Notes: generated by a model from the letters alone, not told the origin. DNA of 64,000 nucleotides from Haliclona indistincta (GCA_964017065.1 OZ024787.1:7859899-7923898), one strand, 5' to 3'; shown: positions 1-12,044, numbered from the stretch's first letter. Made by a program: numbers and translations.

Positions 1-245
1 CTGGTTCATGTAGTAATATTTTTGTGCTAGTACAACTGGCAATGGAAAGTAAAAAGGATGTATAGCATGTACCGGCGGACAAATAATTGATTAGCTGGGA
101 GTGTTGTAGTAAGAAGACAACACTACTCTCACACAACACAAACTATGATCAAAACATTTAGAGTAAAATTCAGTGTCACACATGCTAGTAGTCACTACTG
201 TCTATAGACTATAGACTAGAATCTAGCTAATGTTACTCAATGAGA

Positions 246-3200
246 TTAATTATCAAACAGTAGTGGCTCTCTTGCTAACAGCACTGGAGAGGACGACTCA
301 AGCTCATCACGAGGATGAGGAAACTCCAGTACAAACTGATGCTCTCCTCTATGTGAGCCATACACTATTGATGGTGGGGATCCTAAATAAGGTCTGCCCT
401 CTTCATTATCTTCATCTGCTACCAACAAGGGCAATAGTACATACTCTGGTCGAGCATTAAATCCTAGCCTTCTCTTGATCTTTTTGAGGTCAAAGCTCCA
501 CCAGAGGTGTGTGGCTATGATAACAAGACAGACAACGATGGAGACACTAACAGAGATGATAGTTGACATATTTTGATAATTTGTATGCCCAAAAGAAGCA
601 GTAACCAATCTATATGTGCTAAGAAGAAATATATTGACAAGAAAAAATATTTCGAGCACAGTAAGGTCAATTCTCTTATAGACTCCTTTTGTGAACGACC
701 AAAATGTGAGAATACCCACTACAATGGTAATGATTATGGCAGCATTGATGACAGCCAATCTTCCTGAAGTAAAGGAGAATGCCACAGTGACAGTCAGTCG
801 CACCATCAGAGTCAATCCTGTCCAGAATCGATACTCGTCTTTGTAAGGTCCTCCATAAGCATCCAACAGTGGCTTGAAATATGCCACAGGATTCCACCTG
901 CATATGTGCTGTGGGATACACTTGTCACTGTATCACTCTAGCAGAGGAGCACACAACACTATAGCAGGATAAGCCATTCCAATGACCAGGACACCACAGG
1001 AGAAGACTACCAAAACAAGGTGTTTACCACTGCCATATTCAATGTTCCCATCTACACTCCACACTGTCAGTATATTGTCATTGCATGGCAGCCGAGACAT
1101 GGAAAGAGCATTAGTGACTGTTAGTAAGATTTTAGTGTAGGACATGAGAAACAGTGTAGCTAGTGCTGGGACAGCATGAGAGCCACACAATCTGCAAAGC
1201 CACACAGAGTAGCGGCAGCCTACAAGGATACCACCCATGAGCAGGAACAAGTAAGCAGGAAAGACAAACTGTAGCCAAGTGTTCCAGTATCCATCCAGTC
1301 CATCAAACAAGCACACGTCAATACCCAGGTCAAGATTCAACCATGAAATAAACTGGCTAATCACGAAAACACTACCATTTGGGGAAAAGAAAGCTTCATT
1401 GAGCTTTACCATATTAGCATAGAACAGTAGTCCATTGATAGTTCCAACAGAGACACTCAAGTTGAGGAACATCAACACAGCCACTAAGACTATGCCAATG
1501 AGTCCAAACACTGGCGACAAGAATAGATACCAGTTAGAGCAAGTACCACAGTGATTGGATCCCAGCATTATACTAAGGTTAGACTGACATTGACCACAGA
1601 GTATACCTGTTCTCTCGGCCACACACTGACGATCTGGTGCCATGATGTCAAATGATACATTGGATCGATTGCAGTAGTCAAAAGGACAATTAGTAGTACC
1701 TGTTACACACTGAGTGTTGTTGATGTAGGCAAACCAACTGTTGCCTGATCTCAGAAACTTAAAAGGCTTGGCAGACAACAGACATTGGACATTGATCAAC
1801 AATTGGCTACATTGACACTTTCCTAACATCTTTGTAAAGCCAATTGGACACTCTAATATGTCCACTCCAATAGACACACCTAATCCATGTAATACATTCT
1901 TCACTCTGATATCAACCAGTGCTGTTGTTGAAGATGTGTTCTGCAGGAGAATGTGGAGTTGGAAACAGTTGGTGGTCTGGTTTTGTCCATAGTATCGGAC
2001 TATTGTTGCATGTTGAGCACTGACCTGCACATCACCAGGACTTGTACCACCATAGTATCCTACTGTGGCTATTGATGTGTTGATCTCTAGTCCTGGATAC
2101 GTTTGTATGTGATGGGTCCTATCAGAGCAGTCTGGTAAGTTGGTAGTGGTGTTACAGAAGCAGACCATGACGGGGTCAGAGGACATTGAGGAGAGTGTGT
2201 CAGTGTTACTGAAATGAAGATGTTTCATGAGAGGAGTTTCCAAGTACCATGAAGTTTCATTAGGATGTCCTTTATGTGATGCAATTGAGCCATAATGAAT
2301 TTCACAGCCCATCAGTATAGCACCATACATATCACTTCCTCCTTTTTGTGCTCTATTTCCTGAGAAGATCACTGAACTAAATGTATTTTCAAACCAAATT
2401 GTACATATGGATGATCTTTGTAAACTGAAGATTGGTTGCTTTACTAATATTGCTCCACCATGTTTATCAGCAGTGTTGTTGTACAACATCAATATACCAC
2501 TGACTATAATTTGAGCTTTACTTTCCATTTTGATACCAGCTCCCTCTGTGTCTCTGTTGTTTTGTATCACATTGTGGCCACTGAATTGTACCGTTCCAGT
2601 GTTTTTAATAATAGTGATTCCAGTCATGTTGTTGTGTGATATGGTTGAGTCTGAAATTTTAAAGATGTTCTGATAAGAAAATTTTTGTTCATTTACATTA
2701 TCAATTACGATTACTGAGTAATATCCTGTGTTGTTTGAGAATGTACAGTTTTTGATCGATATGTCGGTATCTTTTACATGTAAGATTGTTTCTTTGCCAT
2801 CACTTCTCTCAAACTGGCAATTTGTGAGTGCAACAGAAGAAGAAACTATAGAAATTCCTGTTAGTACTTTTCTGAGTCTTACTTTGGTCTTCATGATCTC
2901 TACAGTAGGACAGCAACCTGTGATTGCTACTCCAATGTCTGAGAGTGTCTCTGTGTGTATAATACTTGAGTTGATAAAAGAAAATCGTGAATTGCCTAAG
3001 TTCTCGCTCGGTCTATAACTTATCTCACTTTCACGAAGACCATGATTTTCTGCTAAGTGTGTGTTTTCAACTCTGAAACTTGATTCAGTCCCAGGATAAA
3101 TGTATATCCCACCACCAAACTTACCAGCATATCCATGAGAGATGAGGCAGTTGCTGATATTAATCATCACTTTGCCTGGACCAGATAAGTTTATTCCTAA

Positions 3201-3992
3201 ATTGCCTCCATGGTCTGCTCTGTTTTGTGATAGTCTCAAATTGCTCAGGATCACTGTTGCTAAATCAAATCCAGATTCAGTCTGCAAAGATAGTCCTCCG
3301 CCATATTGTGTAATGCCGCACTTAGTAATGTTGGAGTGTGATAGCTCTAGTGTGTAGCCTGTGTTGCTGTACGGTTGAATTTTTTTATATTCAATACCTA
3401 CTCCACCTGCACCATTATAATAACTCATTTTAGTATAATAGTAGGAGCAGTTAGTGATTATAACATTGTCACTGTTGTGAATAAATAGTCCACGTCCTGT
3501 CATGTGTTGTATTGAGTTCTTGAGAAAGAGTAAACTTTGAACACCATCAAATTGAAACACAGCAGCATACTCTCTTCCACAGTTGACTACTGTAAGACCT
3601 TCAACAGTGATATTATGAGAGGTAGCAAAATAGAATCCTCCTTTCCCTCTTGTGCAGTTGATAATGACAGTAGACTGCAGCACAGTCTCTTCAGCTCCTG
3701 CTAGCGGCCACTGACCTTGTCCCTTCAGAGTTAAGTTGAGTACATGACAGATATATATATGACTTTCTCTGTCAAAGCTGTGTTCTCCTTCCAAGAAAAC
3801 AAGAGTAGTGTCTGAAGTGAAATAGTAGTCAGGTTTTGAGATGTAATAGGAGAGGTTGTGGCATATCTGGTGTGGAGGACATGACTGCTCATGACTATCT
3901 GCATCATCAGCTGTGACATAGTAGACATCAGTGGTTGTGAAGGCAGTGAGAGGTGCAGCCAACAACAGCAGCAACACTAGTAACACAGCCAT
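246..3992 (-). pseudogene. Copy A: beta-helix/multi-TM surface protein, interrupted by an in-frame TGA
   Basis: This is a single-exon member of the array family. The start is the ATG at 3992, which opens a signal peptide (MAVLLVLLLLLAAPLTAF). The repetitive Asn/Gly/Ser-rich ectodomain resembles a right-handed beta helix (phrases like NITVEGLTVVNCG and SNITKCG). It is followed by a Cys-rich module with CGQCQSNLSIMLGSN and then membrane segments. At 933-935 a TGA replaces the AGA codon that every other copy has in the LLERYSDKC context. The same frame then continues open to the normal stop at 246. The predicted product is about 1,019 aa and lacks roughly the last 230 residues, meaning the final four membrane segments and the cytosolic tail. 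A 6-bp in-frame insertion lies just downstream (PQHICRW instead of PQHRW). It could be a recent pseudogene, a truncated isoform or an assembly error. Confidence 0.85.
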
Positions 3993-4043
3993 CGACTGGA
4001 TCTTGTTGCAACACAAATGTATCAACAGTCTCACTTGTGAGCT

Positions 4044-4050
4044 CTTTATA
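4044..4050 (-). promoter_or_regulatory. TATA box of copy A
   Basis: The minus strand reads TATAAAG 52 bp upstream of the signal-peptide ATG. The same box at the same spacing precedes copies E and F. An octamer-like ATGCAAAT (plus strand, 4095-4102) lies about 45 bp further upstream, in a block conserved among several copies. The TATA position supports choosing the MAVLL ATG, with a short 5' leader of about 25-30 nt. Confidence 0.6.
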
Positions 4051-4074
4051 AGCACTTAAATGTATTGACGCTTT

Positions 4075-4740
4075 ACTGCATTCAGTGTCTTGTTATGCAA
4101 ATCTCTAGACATGCATGTGTCTAGCTACAAGTTTGATTTATCTCTAATAAATCAATAACAATTTTACATCATCTATACATGATTTTTCTTCATAATAATG
4201 ATACTCCTCTCCTCTATGGCAGGCTGGTCATGATAATGGTAATGTGGGTGCAAAGCTCAGAAAAATCACTTGATCAATCGTAGTCCACTGAAATTTTGAT
4301 AAACATTGTGAGAGCGCAAAAATGTGGAGTGCCTTAGAGTCATCATCTTGATTTGCGACATTGAGGAAGGAAAGTCAGTGACTTTAATAAACTTTTAGAA
4401 AACACTAGAGTCAGTGAAAGATGATTAAAACCTGCTAAAAGTTTGACGAGGCAAAAATTTTGCTGTCAAGGCCGTTGGAGCCATCGTCTTGAATCATAGT
4501 CATCTCTAGATGTCAGTTCCTATTGTCACTGTATGTGATGGCAATACACCAACAATTTACAGCAAATTTTATACACACTCTATGTTACACCTTTCATTAT
4601 TAACAGCTATGCTGTTCTACAACTATGCAATAATACCTTCACTTTGGTGCTTGAGTATACTATTATGGATTCAGATATCAAGTTCACACTGTTGTGATGC
4701 TACAAGTCATGTGCTTCTTGCCAAAATGTGGAGGTTTAGT
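4075..4740. other. Family 5' flank of copy A plus a fragment of the X repeat
   Basis: The sequence from 4075 to 4250 is the upstream block shared with other copies (TCTCTAGACATGCATG and the ATCTCTAATAA stretch). The sequence from about 4257 to 4400 matches part of the X element seen at 39.8 kb (GCAAAGCTCAGAAAAAT...). No gene is convincing here. A 123-codon plus-strand frame at 4510-4881 has no recognisable domain. The stretch at 4800-4900 is a diverged copy of an M1 inverted-repeat arm and has an equivalent at 51290-51400. Confidence 0.5.
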
Positions 4741-5150
4741 ATGCATTTCAGCGACAAGGTGCCGAAAAATAGGAGGCACCAAATCTTTAGAAGATATAGA
4801 TTATCAATGAAGAAATCTGTCACTGGCTCACGTACAATGTATACCAACAAGAAGGCAACGCAGAGTAACGTGATTGACTGACAGTAGTAGATCATACATG
4901 TGATACTGAAGGCTCTAGATTCTACATTCACCTTTCTTATAGAGTACATGTACATGTGCTCGGGAGTGCCGTCACATATGAACTGTTTCATATTATTTTG
5001 TACTCAGTACGTACCTCGTGTTCAATGCTACTAACTACAATAATTAAATTTTGGTTCAACTTCAATGATTCAGTTCGAAATTTAATCATGCATTCCTAGT
5101 ATAAAGTGCATGCATGACAAGCACTACATGCAGCTGGTATGTAGCGGTTA

Positions 5151-5935
5151 CAATGTATTTGCTTTCTGTCTTCATAAGCCATAATATATTGTCATGCATT
5201 TCAATACCACCAAGAAATTTCAACAACATCGTAATTATCATCGGTAACAGAAGAAGTGACTGATTCTTTTTTAGCAAGAACTGTATTTCTTTGTCTCTTC
5301 TTTCTCAATCTTTGTTGAACCTTCACCAATAGTAGAATAGCAGTCACAGCTGTCGGTAGAAGGAATGGAACCATCACTATAGTGGTGGTTGTTGTTGGTT
5401 GAGGATGAGGAGTTGAAGATGTTGCAGAGGACAAGTGAGGCTCACAACTATTTTGATTAGCTGCATGCATGTAGAAAATACATTTTAAAAGTAATGATAC
5501 AACGCTAACTGCAGAATTTCCATGAGACCATTGGTGTTATTCCCTGTAAGCTTTTAGTATTAGAACAGATTTCGAAAAATTTTCTAGTCCCACTGCTTTG
5601 CCAGTAGTGCACATCAACTTCAACTCCGGTGCTGGTAGCATTGGAGTACTGTAGACCAAACATGCTGTCTGCTTCACTGCTTCTCAGACGTATTCCAACG
5701 ACGTCGTTTTGTTTAGAAGGTGCAACATTGATTAAGTTGCCAGACTGAGTGCCACTGAATTGACGAAGCACTTTATAACGTACACAGTTATTTTTAACAA
5801 CTGGTTTGAGGATTTGAAGTGAATATCTGATGAAATACTTGTTTCTACCTGCACAATAGCCTGCCACATCTTCACATTATTATCCTCTTCTTATTCTCCA
5901 TGCTGGAATTGTGGAGTGACAGTCATGCGTATCAA
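5151..5935 (-). pseudogene. P1: truncated copy of the mucin-like single-pass membrane protein gene
   Basis: This is homologous to P2 (51623-54710). It retains most of exon 2 (5510-5935), the intact 49-bp intron 2 (5461-5509, GTTAGC...CAG) and an exon 3 fragment from 5460. Exon 1 with its signal peptide and the first part of exon 2 are deleted: sequence that lies upstream of exon 1 in P2 joins directly to the IPAWRI codons. A short insertion after WRIRRG creates stops. The Ser/Thr/Pro repeat stalk and the large intron 3 are also gone, so the start of exon 3 (TTTTT) runs straight into the membrane segment (IVMVPFLLPTAVTAILLLV) and basic tail of exon 4. The tail ends early after DDNYDVVEIS. It is very unlikely to encode a surface protein. 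Confidence 0.75.
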
Positions 5936-8133
5936 TTCTTTTATAATAAGCACTGCAACTGTGTGAACCACTCCACTTGTGTGTTGTTGTGACTATGTGC
6001 CAACTCTGTGATGTACATACTAGAATGGCGTAGTTATTCCTCCCTAGTGTGTTAGGGTAAAAACCTGTGAGGCTGTGACTGGCTTGTGCAATGGGTGTAC
6101 AATACCTGTAGTTCATTGTGTTGTTTGTTGCTTAGTCTTGCTTCCTGAAATAGCTTCATGACTAGGGAAAAATATTAATATTTATGGGGAAATTCATACT
6201 ATTACAATACGTATTACTCTACCAATACTTATTAGTCTACTGGTAATTATAGTGGATTTATGGCTACTGTAGTGCTTAATCCTGACTAGCCTATTATGGT
6301 GTTAGTGTGTACGAATTGTCTTAATGGAATTATTAGTGATAGTGCATTTTGTATTACAACTCATGAGTGATCATGCTAGCAATACAGTAGATCAACATTA
6401 GGTGCCTTACTGACATCAGATCAAAGGTGACGCAAGTTACAGTGAAACCCCTCTAATCTGGACACCGGTATGAATTTTTATTTATTCAAGAGGTGTCTTG
6501 ATTTCAGGAGGTATTGATATATCTACCAGCTGATGGTTTGCTTTACAGAAACACTTACAAATTCAGAAGTGCATCAGGTATTAGGAAGGCATGTCTATGA
6601 CATGCCTGATGCACTGGTGCTGATAAAGACATCATAGTAACTGAAATAGCACCTCTTCCTTAATATTGGCCGAAATTAACTTAAGAGGGGCACTTTTTAT
6701 TATCACCGAGTCACAACAAGGTAATTATGCTCCTAGTTTTGCCCATACCATAATGCAAGCCTGTAGCCAGGCCTGAGAATCAACTGATCCACCCACCTTG
6801 CTTGAACTCTACTTTGTGAGTCACTTGACTAACTCAATTACTAAGATAGACAAAGACACAACTCAATGAATATCAATTAGCATAATTTCCTCGTTGCAAG
6901 TGCAATAATTTCAATTCTGATCCCCTCTTTCCGCATAGCTATGGGTCCACAATTATAGATGATGCATAAATGATGTAAAGATGACAGGTGGAGTTTCAAT
7001 TAGAGATAATTATAGTGGAGTGAAGCAGTCAGTACAGCAGTGTAGCCTTGTTTTTCTGTAGCATGCAAAGTCATGAATGCACCGAATGTCTGCTTTATCC
7101 CTATTCTGTGTTGAAATTTATGAGAGTTGTTTATAATTTAGTCATTATTCCAAGCGTACTCTGCACTGACATCCAAGCATGAACTGCATGAACTCTGATT
7201 CAGTACTGTCCACTATTCAATACTGGTAAAGAATGGATTAGTATTAACAACCACACTTAGCATCAAGCTGATACCGATGACTCTGAACGCAATCACATCT
7301 CCATTAATTAAATAGCATGCTCAGTGGGATTTGTCTGCTCGGGCTTGACCCTCAGTGACTACTAGGAAAGAGGTTGGATGACATGACACACTTGGTATAG
7401 TTAAGAAAATTTTCAGTCTCTGTCATGAACCAACACTCACTCATTATGTGTGTACAAAAAAGACAAACCATTTATGAGCTTGTAAACTGAGCCATAACTA
7501 AATGTGGCTCGTTCGATCATCTGTAGTGATGGATCCAGAGTGGGCCTGGCAGGGCCTAGCCCAGGCACCCAATAATGCCCAACTGAGATTTAACAAGTGC
7601 AGCACTCTTACCATCTCATATGCAGGTCTTTCTCTGTGTGCAATGAGCTTATGGTATCAAGTCAAGATGCTGTATATCTTGCTTAAAGAGCACGCTCGAC
7701 GTATCAAAACTAGATTTTTCATCACGTAAAATGCATTAATTACAGCTAATAATATTAATTAGCAACAATTTTGTGCCGCCGTTTTGCTGCCCATATATGC
7801 TGTTTCTTTCTGGATCCGCTACGGTTCGTCTGCATTTCAACAGCGTGCGTTAGTATAGTAAAACAAAATAATACTTGCTCATTCAAGAACAAATCCCTTG
7901 CAGGCTTTACACAATTCATCTAGTAAACACATTATTTAAGACTGAGTTAAACCATGAGTATAATTATTTCAAAGGACAAGTACATGTATAATAATAATAG
8001 AGGTAAAATATTACAGCAGAATGTTACTAGTAAAGAATGTTTACAAGTTAGAATCTAATGGAACGAGGGTCAATGGAATACTATTATGTCTGGTGTTTAT
8101 GGTGGAGTGTGATAGGAGGAGATAGATGTGAGT
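5936..8133. other. Gene-free spacer, duplicated at 54.7-56.9 kb
   Basis: No coding region is supported. The spacer is collinear, with indels, with 54720-56892. It contains a solitary pogo/Tigger-like terminal sequence near 6440-6470 (CAGTGAAACCCCTCTAATC...GGACACC) and a small hairpin near 6580-6613 (GGCATGTC-TAT-GACATGCC). The last 340 bp (about 7797-8133) are the 3' flank of copy B. This 3' flank is also recognisable in two pieces beside copy D (26143-26278 and 33560-33759). Confidence 0.55.
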
Positions 8134-11100
8134 TTAAGTATCAAACAGTAGTGGTTCCCTTGCTAACAGCACAGGAGAGGAAGACTCGAAATCTTCATGA
8201 GCATGAGGAAACTCCAGTACAAACTGATGCTCTCCTCTATGTGAGCCATACACTATTGATGGTGGGGATCCTGAACGAGGTCTTTCCTCTTCATCATCTT
8301 CATCTGCAACCTGCTGGGGCAATTGTATATACTCTGGTCGGTCTTTAAATCCTAGCCTTCTCTTCATCCTTGTAAGATCAAAGTTCTGACAGAAGTGCAC
8401 TACCATGGTAACAAGACAGACAACCAGTGACAGGCAAACAGACACAATCGTTGCTATTTGATAATCTAACTGAAGAAAGACTAAGAATAAACTAACAATG
8501 CTTAAAAGAATTATGTTGAGAAGAAAAAATGCCTCAAGGGCAGTAAGATATTTTTCTTTGTACACACTGTCTGTCAAAGACCACAGAACAAGAATACCAG
8601 CAACAATGGCAGTGATAGAAGCACTGAAAATAGGTGAATTAAAGGACGATCCCACAATGACAATCAGTCGCACCATCAGAGTCACTCCTGTCCAGAATCG
8701 ATACTTGTCTTTGTAAGGTCCTCCATAAGCATCCAACAGTGGCTTGAACTTTACCACAGGATTCCACCTGTGCTGTGGGATACACTTGTCACTGTATCTC
8801 TCTAGCAGAGGAGCACACAACACTAAGACAGGATAAGCTAGTCCAATGAACAAGACACAACAGGAGAAGACTACCAGAATAAGGTGTTTACCATTGCCAT
8901 ACTCTATGTTCCCATCTACACTCCACACTGTCAATATACTGTCATTGCATGGCAGCCAAGACATGGAAAGAGCATTAGTGACTGTGAGTAGGATTTTAGT
9001 GTATGGAATAAAGACCAATGTAGCTAGAGCTGGGACAGTATGAGAACCACACAACCTGCAAAGCCACACAGAGTAGCGACAACCCACAATAATACCGCCC
9101 ATGAGCAAGAACAGATAAGCAGGAAAGACAAACTGTAGCCAAGTGTTCCAGTATCCATTCAGTCCATTAAACAAGCACACTTCAATACCCAGGTCAAGAT
9201 TCAGCCATGAGATAAACTGACTTACTAGTGGAACACTACCATTTGGGAAGAAGAAAGCTTCATTGATCTTCACCATATTCACGTATATCAGTAGTCCATT
9301 GATAGTTCCGACAGAGACACTCAAGTTGAGGAACATCAACACAGCCACTAACACCAAGCCAGCGAGGGCAAACACTGGCAAGAAGAAAAGGTACCAATTT
9401 GAGCAGCTACCACAGCGGTTGGATCCCAGCATAATACTAAGGTGAGACTGGCATTGTCCACAGATTATACCTGTTCTATTGGCCAAACACTGACGATCAG
9501 GTGCCATGATGTCAAATGAGACATTGGATCGATTGCAGTAGTCAAAAGGACAATTAGTACTTGTTACACACTGAGTGTTGTTGATGTAGGCAAACCAACT
9601 GTTGCCTGATCTCAGAAAGTTAAAAGGCTTGGCAGACAACTGACATTGGACACTATTCAACAATTGGCTACATTGACACTTTCCTAAGATCTTAGTAAAC
9701 CCAATTGGACACTCTAATATGTCCACTCCAATAGACACACCTAGTCCTTGTTCTACATTCTTCACTCTGATATCAACCAGTGCTGTTGTTGAGGATGTGT
9801 TCTGCAGGAGAATGTGGAGTTGGAAACAGTTGGTGGTCTGATTCTGTCCATAGTATCGAACTATTGTCGCATGTTGAGCACTGACCTGCACATCACCAGG
9901 ACTTGTACCACCATAGTATCCTACTGTGGCTATTGACGTGCTGATCTCTAGTCCTGGATATGTTTGTATGTGATGGGTCCTATCAGAGCAGTCTGGTAAG
10001 TTAGTGATGGTGTTACAGAAGCATATCATGACGGGGTCAGAGGACATGGAGGAGAGTCTGTCAGTGTTACTGAAATGAAGATGTTCCATGAGAGGAGAGT
10101 CTAAGTACCATGAGGTCTCATTAGGTTGTCCTCTATGATATACATTTGAAAGGGAAAAACAGCCCATCAGTATAGCGCCATACATATCACTTCCTCCTGT
10201 ATGTGCTCTGTTTCCCGAGAAGATCATTGAACTAGATTTACTGTTAAGAACCAATGTACATAATATTTCTGGTCTTTTTATTGTGACGAACAGTTGCTTT
10301 ACTAATATTGCTCCGCCATGTCCATCAGCAGTGTTGTTGTACAACATCAACACACCAGTGACCATAATTTGATTTGTAGTTTGAATTTTAATACCAGCTC
10401 CCTCTGTGTTGCTGTTGTTTTGTATCACATTGTGACCATTGAAGTGTAGTAGACCGTGAATAATAGTGATTCCAGTCATGTTGTTGTATGATATTATGGT
10501 TGAGTCTAAAATAGCAGTATCGCTATCAATTACAATGACTGAGGTATCTCCTGTGTTGTTTGAGAAGATACTGTTTGCAATCACAATTTGGGTATTTTTC
10601 ACATATAAAATTACTCCCGTACCATGATTTTCTTCAAACTGACAATCCGTGATAAACATTCTTGTACCATGAACTAAGGTACCATACACGTAGAATCCTT
10701 CGAAATGTTGTTTACTGATTCTCACTTTGGTCTTCATGAATTGTGTTTCAAGACAGCAACCAGTAATGCTCACACCAGTGTTTGAAGGTGTCTCTGTGTG
10801 TATAATACTTGAGTTGATAAAAGAAAATGTCGAAAGTATACTTTTGACATTTGTGGTCATCTGATCATATTGTATCTCACTAGTATCTGGACCATTATTT
10901 TCTTCGAAGTGCGTGTTTTCAACTCTGATGCTTGATTCAGTGCCAACTTTGAAGAACATTCCACCAGCACAAACAGAAGCGTTTCCATGGGATATTAGGC
11001 AGTTGTTGATAATAATTTCCACTTTGCCTGAACCAAGTAATTGTGCTCCTAAGTTGCCTCCATTGATTGCTCTGTTTTGTGACAATATCAAATTGCTCAA

Positions 11101-11862
11101 GTTTACTGTTGCTGAACCAAATCCAAAATATGTCTGTAAAGATATCCCTCCTCCTATTAAAGGGTCAGCCTGAGGGGGATAGACAGTACTACCACCACAC
11201 TTAGTAATGTTGGAGTATGATAGCTCTAGTGTGTAGCCTGTGTTGCTGTTCTGCTGTTTATATTCAATGCTTACTCCACTTGCACCACGATATCTCATTT
11301 TAGTATGATAGTAGGAGCAGTTGGTGATTACAACATTTTCACTGTTGCGAACAAATAGTCCACGTTCTGTCATGTGTTGTATTGAGTTCTTGAGAAAGAG
11401 TAAACTTTGAACACTAACAAATTTAAACACTGCAGCATATTCTCTTCCACAGTTGACTACTGTAAGACCTTCAACAGTGATGTAATGAGAGGTAGCAAAA
11501 TAGAATCCTCCTCTCCCTTTGGTGCAGTTGATAATGACAGTAGACTGCATCACAGTCTCCTCAGCTCCTGCTACCGGCCACTGACCTTGTCCTTTGACAG
11601 TCAGGTTGTGTGCATTCATGACTAGTACAATCACATCTCTGTCAAAGCTATGTTCTCCTTCCAAGAAGATAATGGTGGTATCAGATGTGAAGTAGTGGTC
11701 AGGCTGGGAGATGTAGTAGGAGAGGTTGTGACATATCTGGTGTGGAGGACATGACTGCTCATGACTAGCTGCATTATCAGCTGTGACATAGTAGACATCA
11801 GTGGTTGAGAAGGCAGTGAGAGGTACAGCCAACAACAGCAGCAACACTAGTAACACAGCCAT
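8134..11862 (-). CDS. Copy B: intact beta-helix/Cys-rich/multi-TM surface protein (about 1,242 aa)
   Basis: This intronless frame starts at the ATG at 11862 and begins with a hydrophobic signal peptide (MAVLLVLLLLLAVPLTAF). A mature N-terminal region with SCPPHQICHNLSYYI follows. Residues from about 70 to 620 form a beta-helix-like ectodomain rich in N-glycosylation sequons. A Cys-rich module with CPIGFTKILGKCQC and CGQCQSHLSIMLGSN precedes about eight or nine hydrophobic segments (WYLFFLPVFALAGLVLVAVL, WLQFVFPAYLFLLMGGIIVG, LILVVFSCCVLFIGLAYPVL and others). The acidic, Pro/Ser-rich tail of about 80 residues ends in LLAREPLLFDT. Its last two membrane regions differ more from the other copies than those of D, E and F. 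A second in-frame ATG at 11961 lies inside a palindrome and upstream of the likely transcription start, so it was not chosen. Function is unknown; a surface receptor or transporter-like protein is an inference. Confidence 0.88.
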   Translation of the reverse strand: MAVLLVLLLLLAVPLTAFSTTDVYYVTADNAASHEQSCPPHQICHNLSYYISQPDHYFTSDTTIIFLEGEHSFDRDVIVLVMNAHNLTVKGQGQWPVAGAEETVMQSTVIINCTKGRGGFYFATSHYITVEGLTVVNCGREYAAVFKFVSVQSLLFLKNSIQHMTERGLFVRNSENVVITNCSYYHTKMRYRGASGVSIEYKQQNSNTGYTLELSYSNITKCGGSTVYPPQADPLIGGGISLQTYFGFGSATVNLSNLILSQNRAINGGNLGAQLLGSGKVEIIINNCLISHGNASVCAGGMFFKVGTESSIRVENTHFEENNGPDTSEIQYDQMTTNVKSILSTFSFINSSIIHTETPSNTGVSITGCCLETQFMKTKVRISKQHFEGFYVYGTLVHGTRMFITDCQFEENHGTGVILYVKNTQIVIANSIFSNNTGDTSVIVIDSDTAILDSTIISYNNMTGITIIHGLLHFNGHNVIQNNSNTEGAGIKIQTTNQIMVTGVLMLYNNTADGHGGAILVKQLFVTIKRPEILCTLVLNSKSSSMIFSGNRAHTGGSDMYGAILMGCFSLSNVYHRGQPNETSWYLDSPLMEHLHFSNTDRLSSMSSDPVMICFCNTITNLPDCSDRTHHIQTYPGLEISTSIATVGYYGGTSPGDVQVSAQHATIVRYYGQNQTTNCFQLHILLQNTSSTTALVDIRVKNVEQGLGVSIGVDILECPIGFTKILGKCQCSQLLNSVQCQLSAKPFNFLRSGNSWFAYINNTQCVTSTNCPFDYCNRSNVSFDIMAPDRQCLANRTGIICGQCQSHLSIMLGSNRCGSCSNWYLFFLPVFALAGLVLVAVLMFLNLSVSVGTINGLLIYVNMVKINEAFFFPNGSVPLVSQFISWLNLDLGIEVCLFNGLNGYWNTWLQFVFPAYLFLLMGGIIVGCRYSVWLCRLCGSHTVPALATLVFIPYTKILLTVTNALSMSWLPCNDSILTVWSVDGNIEYGNGKHLILVVFSCCVLFIGLAYPVLVLCAPLLERYSDKCIPQHRWNPVVKFKPLLDAYGGPYKDKYRFWTGVTLMVRLIVIVGSSFNSPIFSASITAIVAGILVLWSLTDSVYKEKYLTALEAFFLLNIILLSIVSLFLVFLQLDYQIATIVSVCLSLVVCLVTMVVHFCQNFDLTRMKRRLGFKDRPEYIQLPQQVADEDDEEERPRSGSPPSIVYGSHRGEHQFVLEFPHAHEDFESSSPVLLAREPLLFDT

Positions 11863-11919
11863 CGACTGGATCTTGTTGCAAGACCAAAACAGTTTAACTT
11901 GAGAGAATTTTTGTAACAG

Positions 11920-11962
11920 AATGACTGAATACAGTACTGAGGCAGTACTGTATTCAGTCATT
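11920..11962. repeat. Perfect palindrome in the 5' leader/promoter of copy B
   Basis: Two 20-bp arms (AATGACTGAATACAGTACTG and its exact complement) flank a 3-base loop, AGG. Other copies carry only one arm-like sequence (ACAGTACTGCATTCAGT) upstream of their TATA box. Here the usual TATAAAG is absent; the nearest candidate is CATAAAAGG on the minus strand (11968-11976). Confidence 0.85.
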
Positions 11963-12044
11963 TAGATCCTTTTATGTACTACCAACGTCATGTATGGATA
12001 TGCACGTGCAGTTAGCTACAACTTAGATTGTCCTTATAAGTCAT

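Noticed and set aside
246..4055. Bacterial polymorphic outer-membrane (Pmp) protein
   Set aside because: Such labels come from the shared beta-helix repeats. The signal peptide, multi-TM half and TATA promoters are eukaryotic, and no autotransporter barrel is present.
4510..4881. 123-codon plus-strand gene
   Set aside because: No domain, and it overlaps a diverged M1 arm. The duplicated block at 51.2 kb does not preserve it.
5880..6116. 78-codon minus-strand frame upstream of P1
   Set aside because: It crosses the deletion junction and former upstream sequence of the P gene, and ends at stops created by a short insertion.
11863..11961. N-terminal extension of copies B and G from an upstream in-frame ATG
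   Set aside because: The ATG lies inside a palindrome at or before the likely transcription start. Other copies begin at the signal-peptide ATG.
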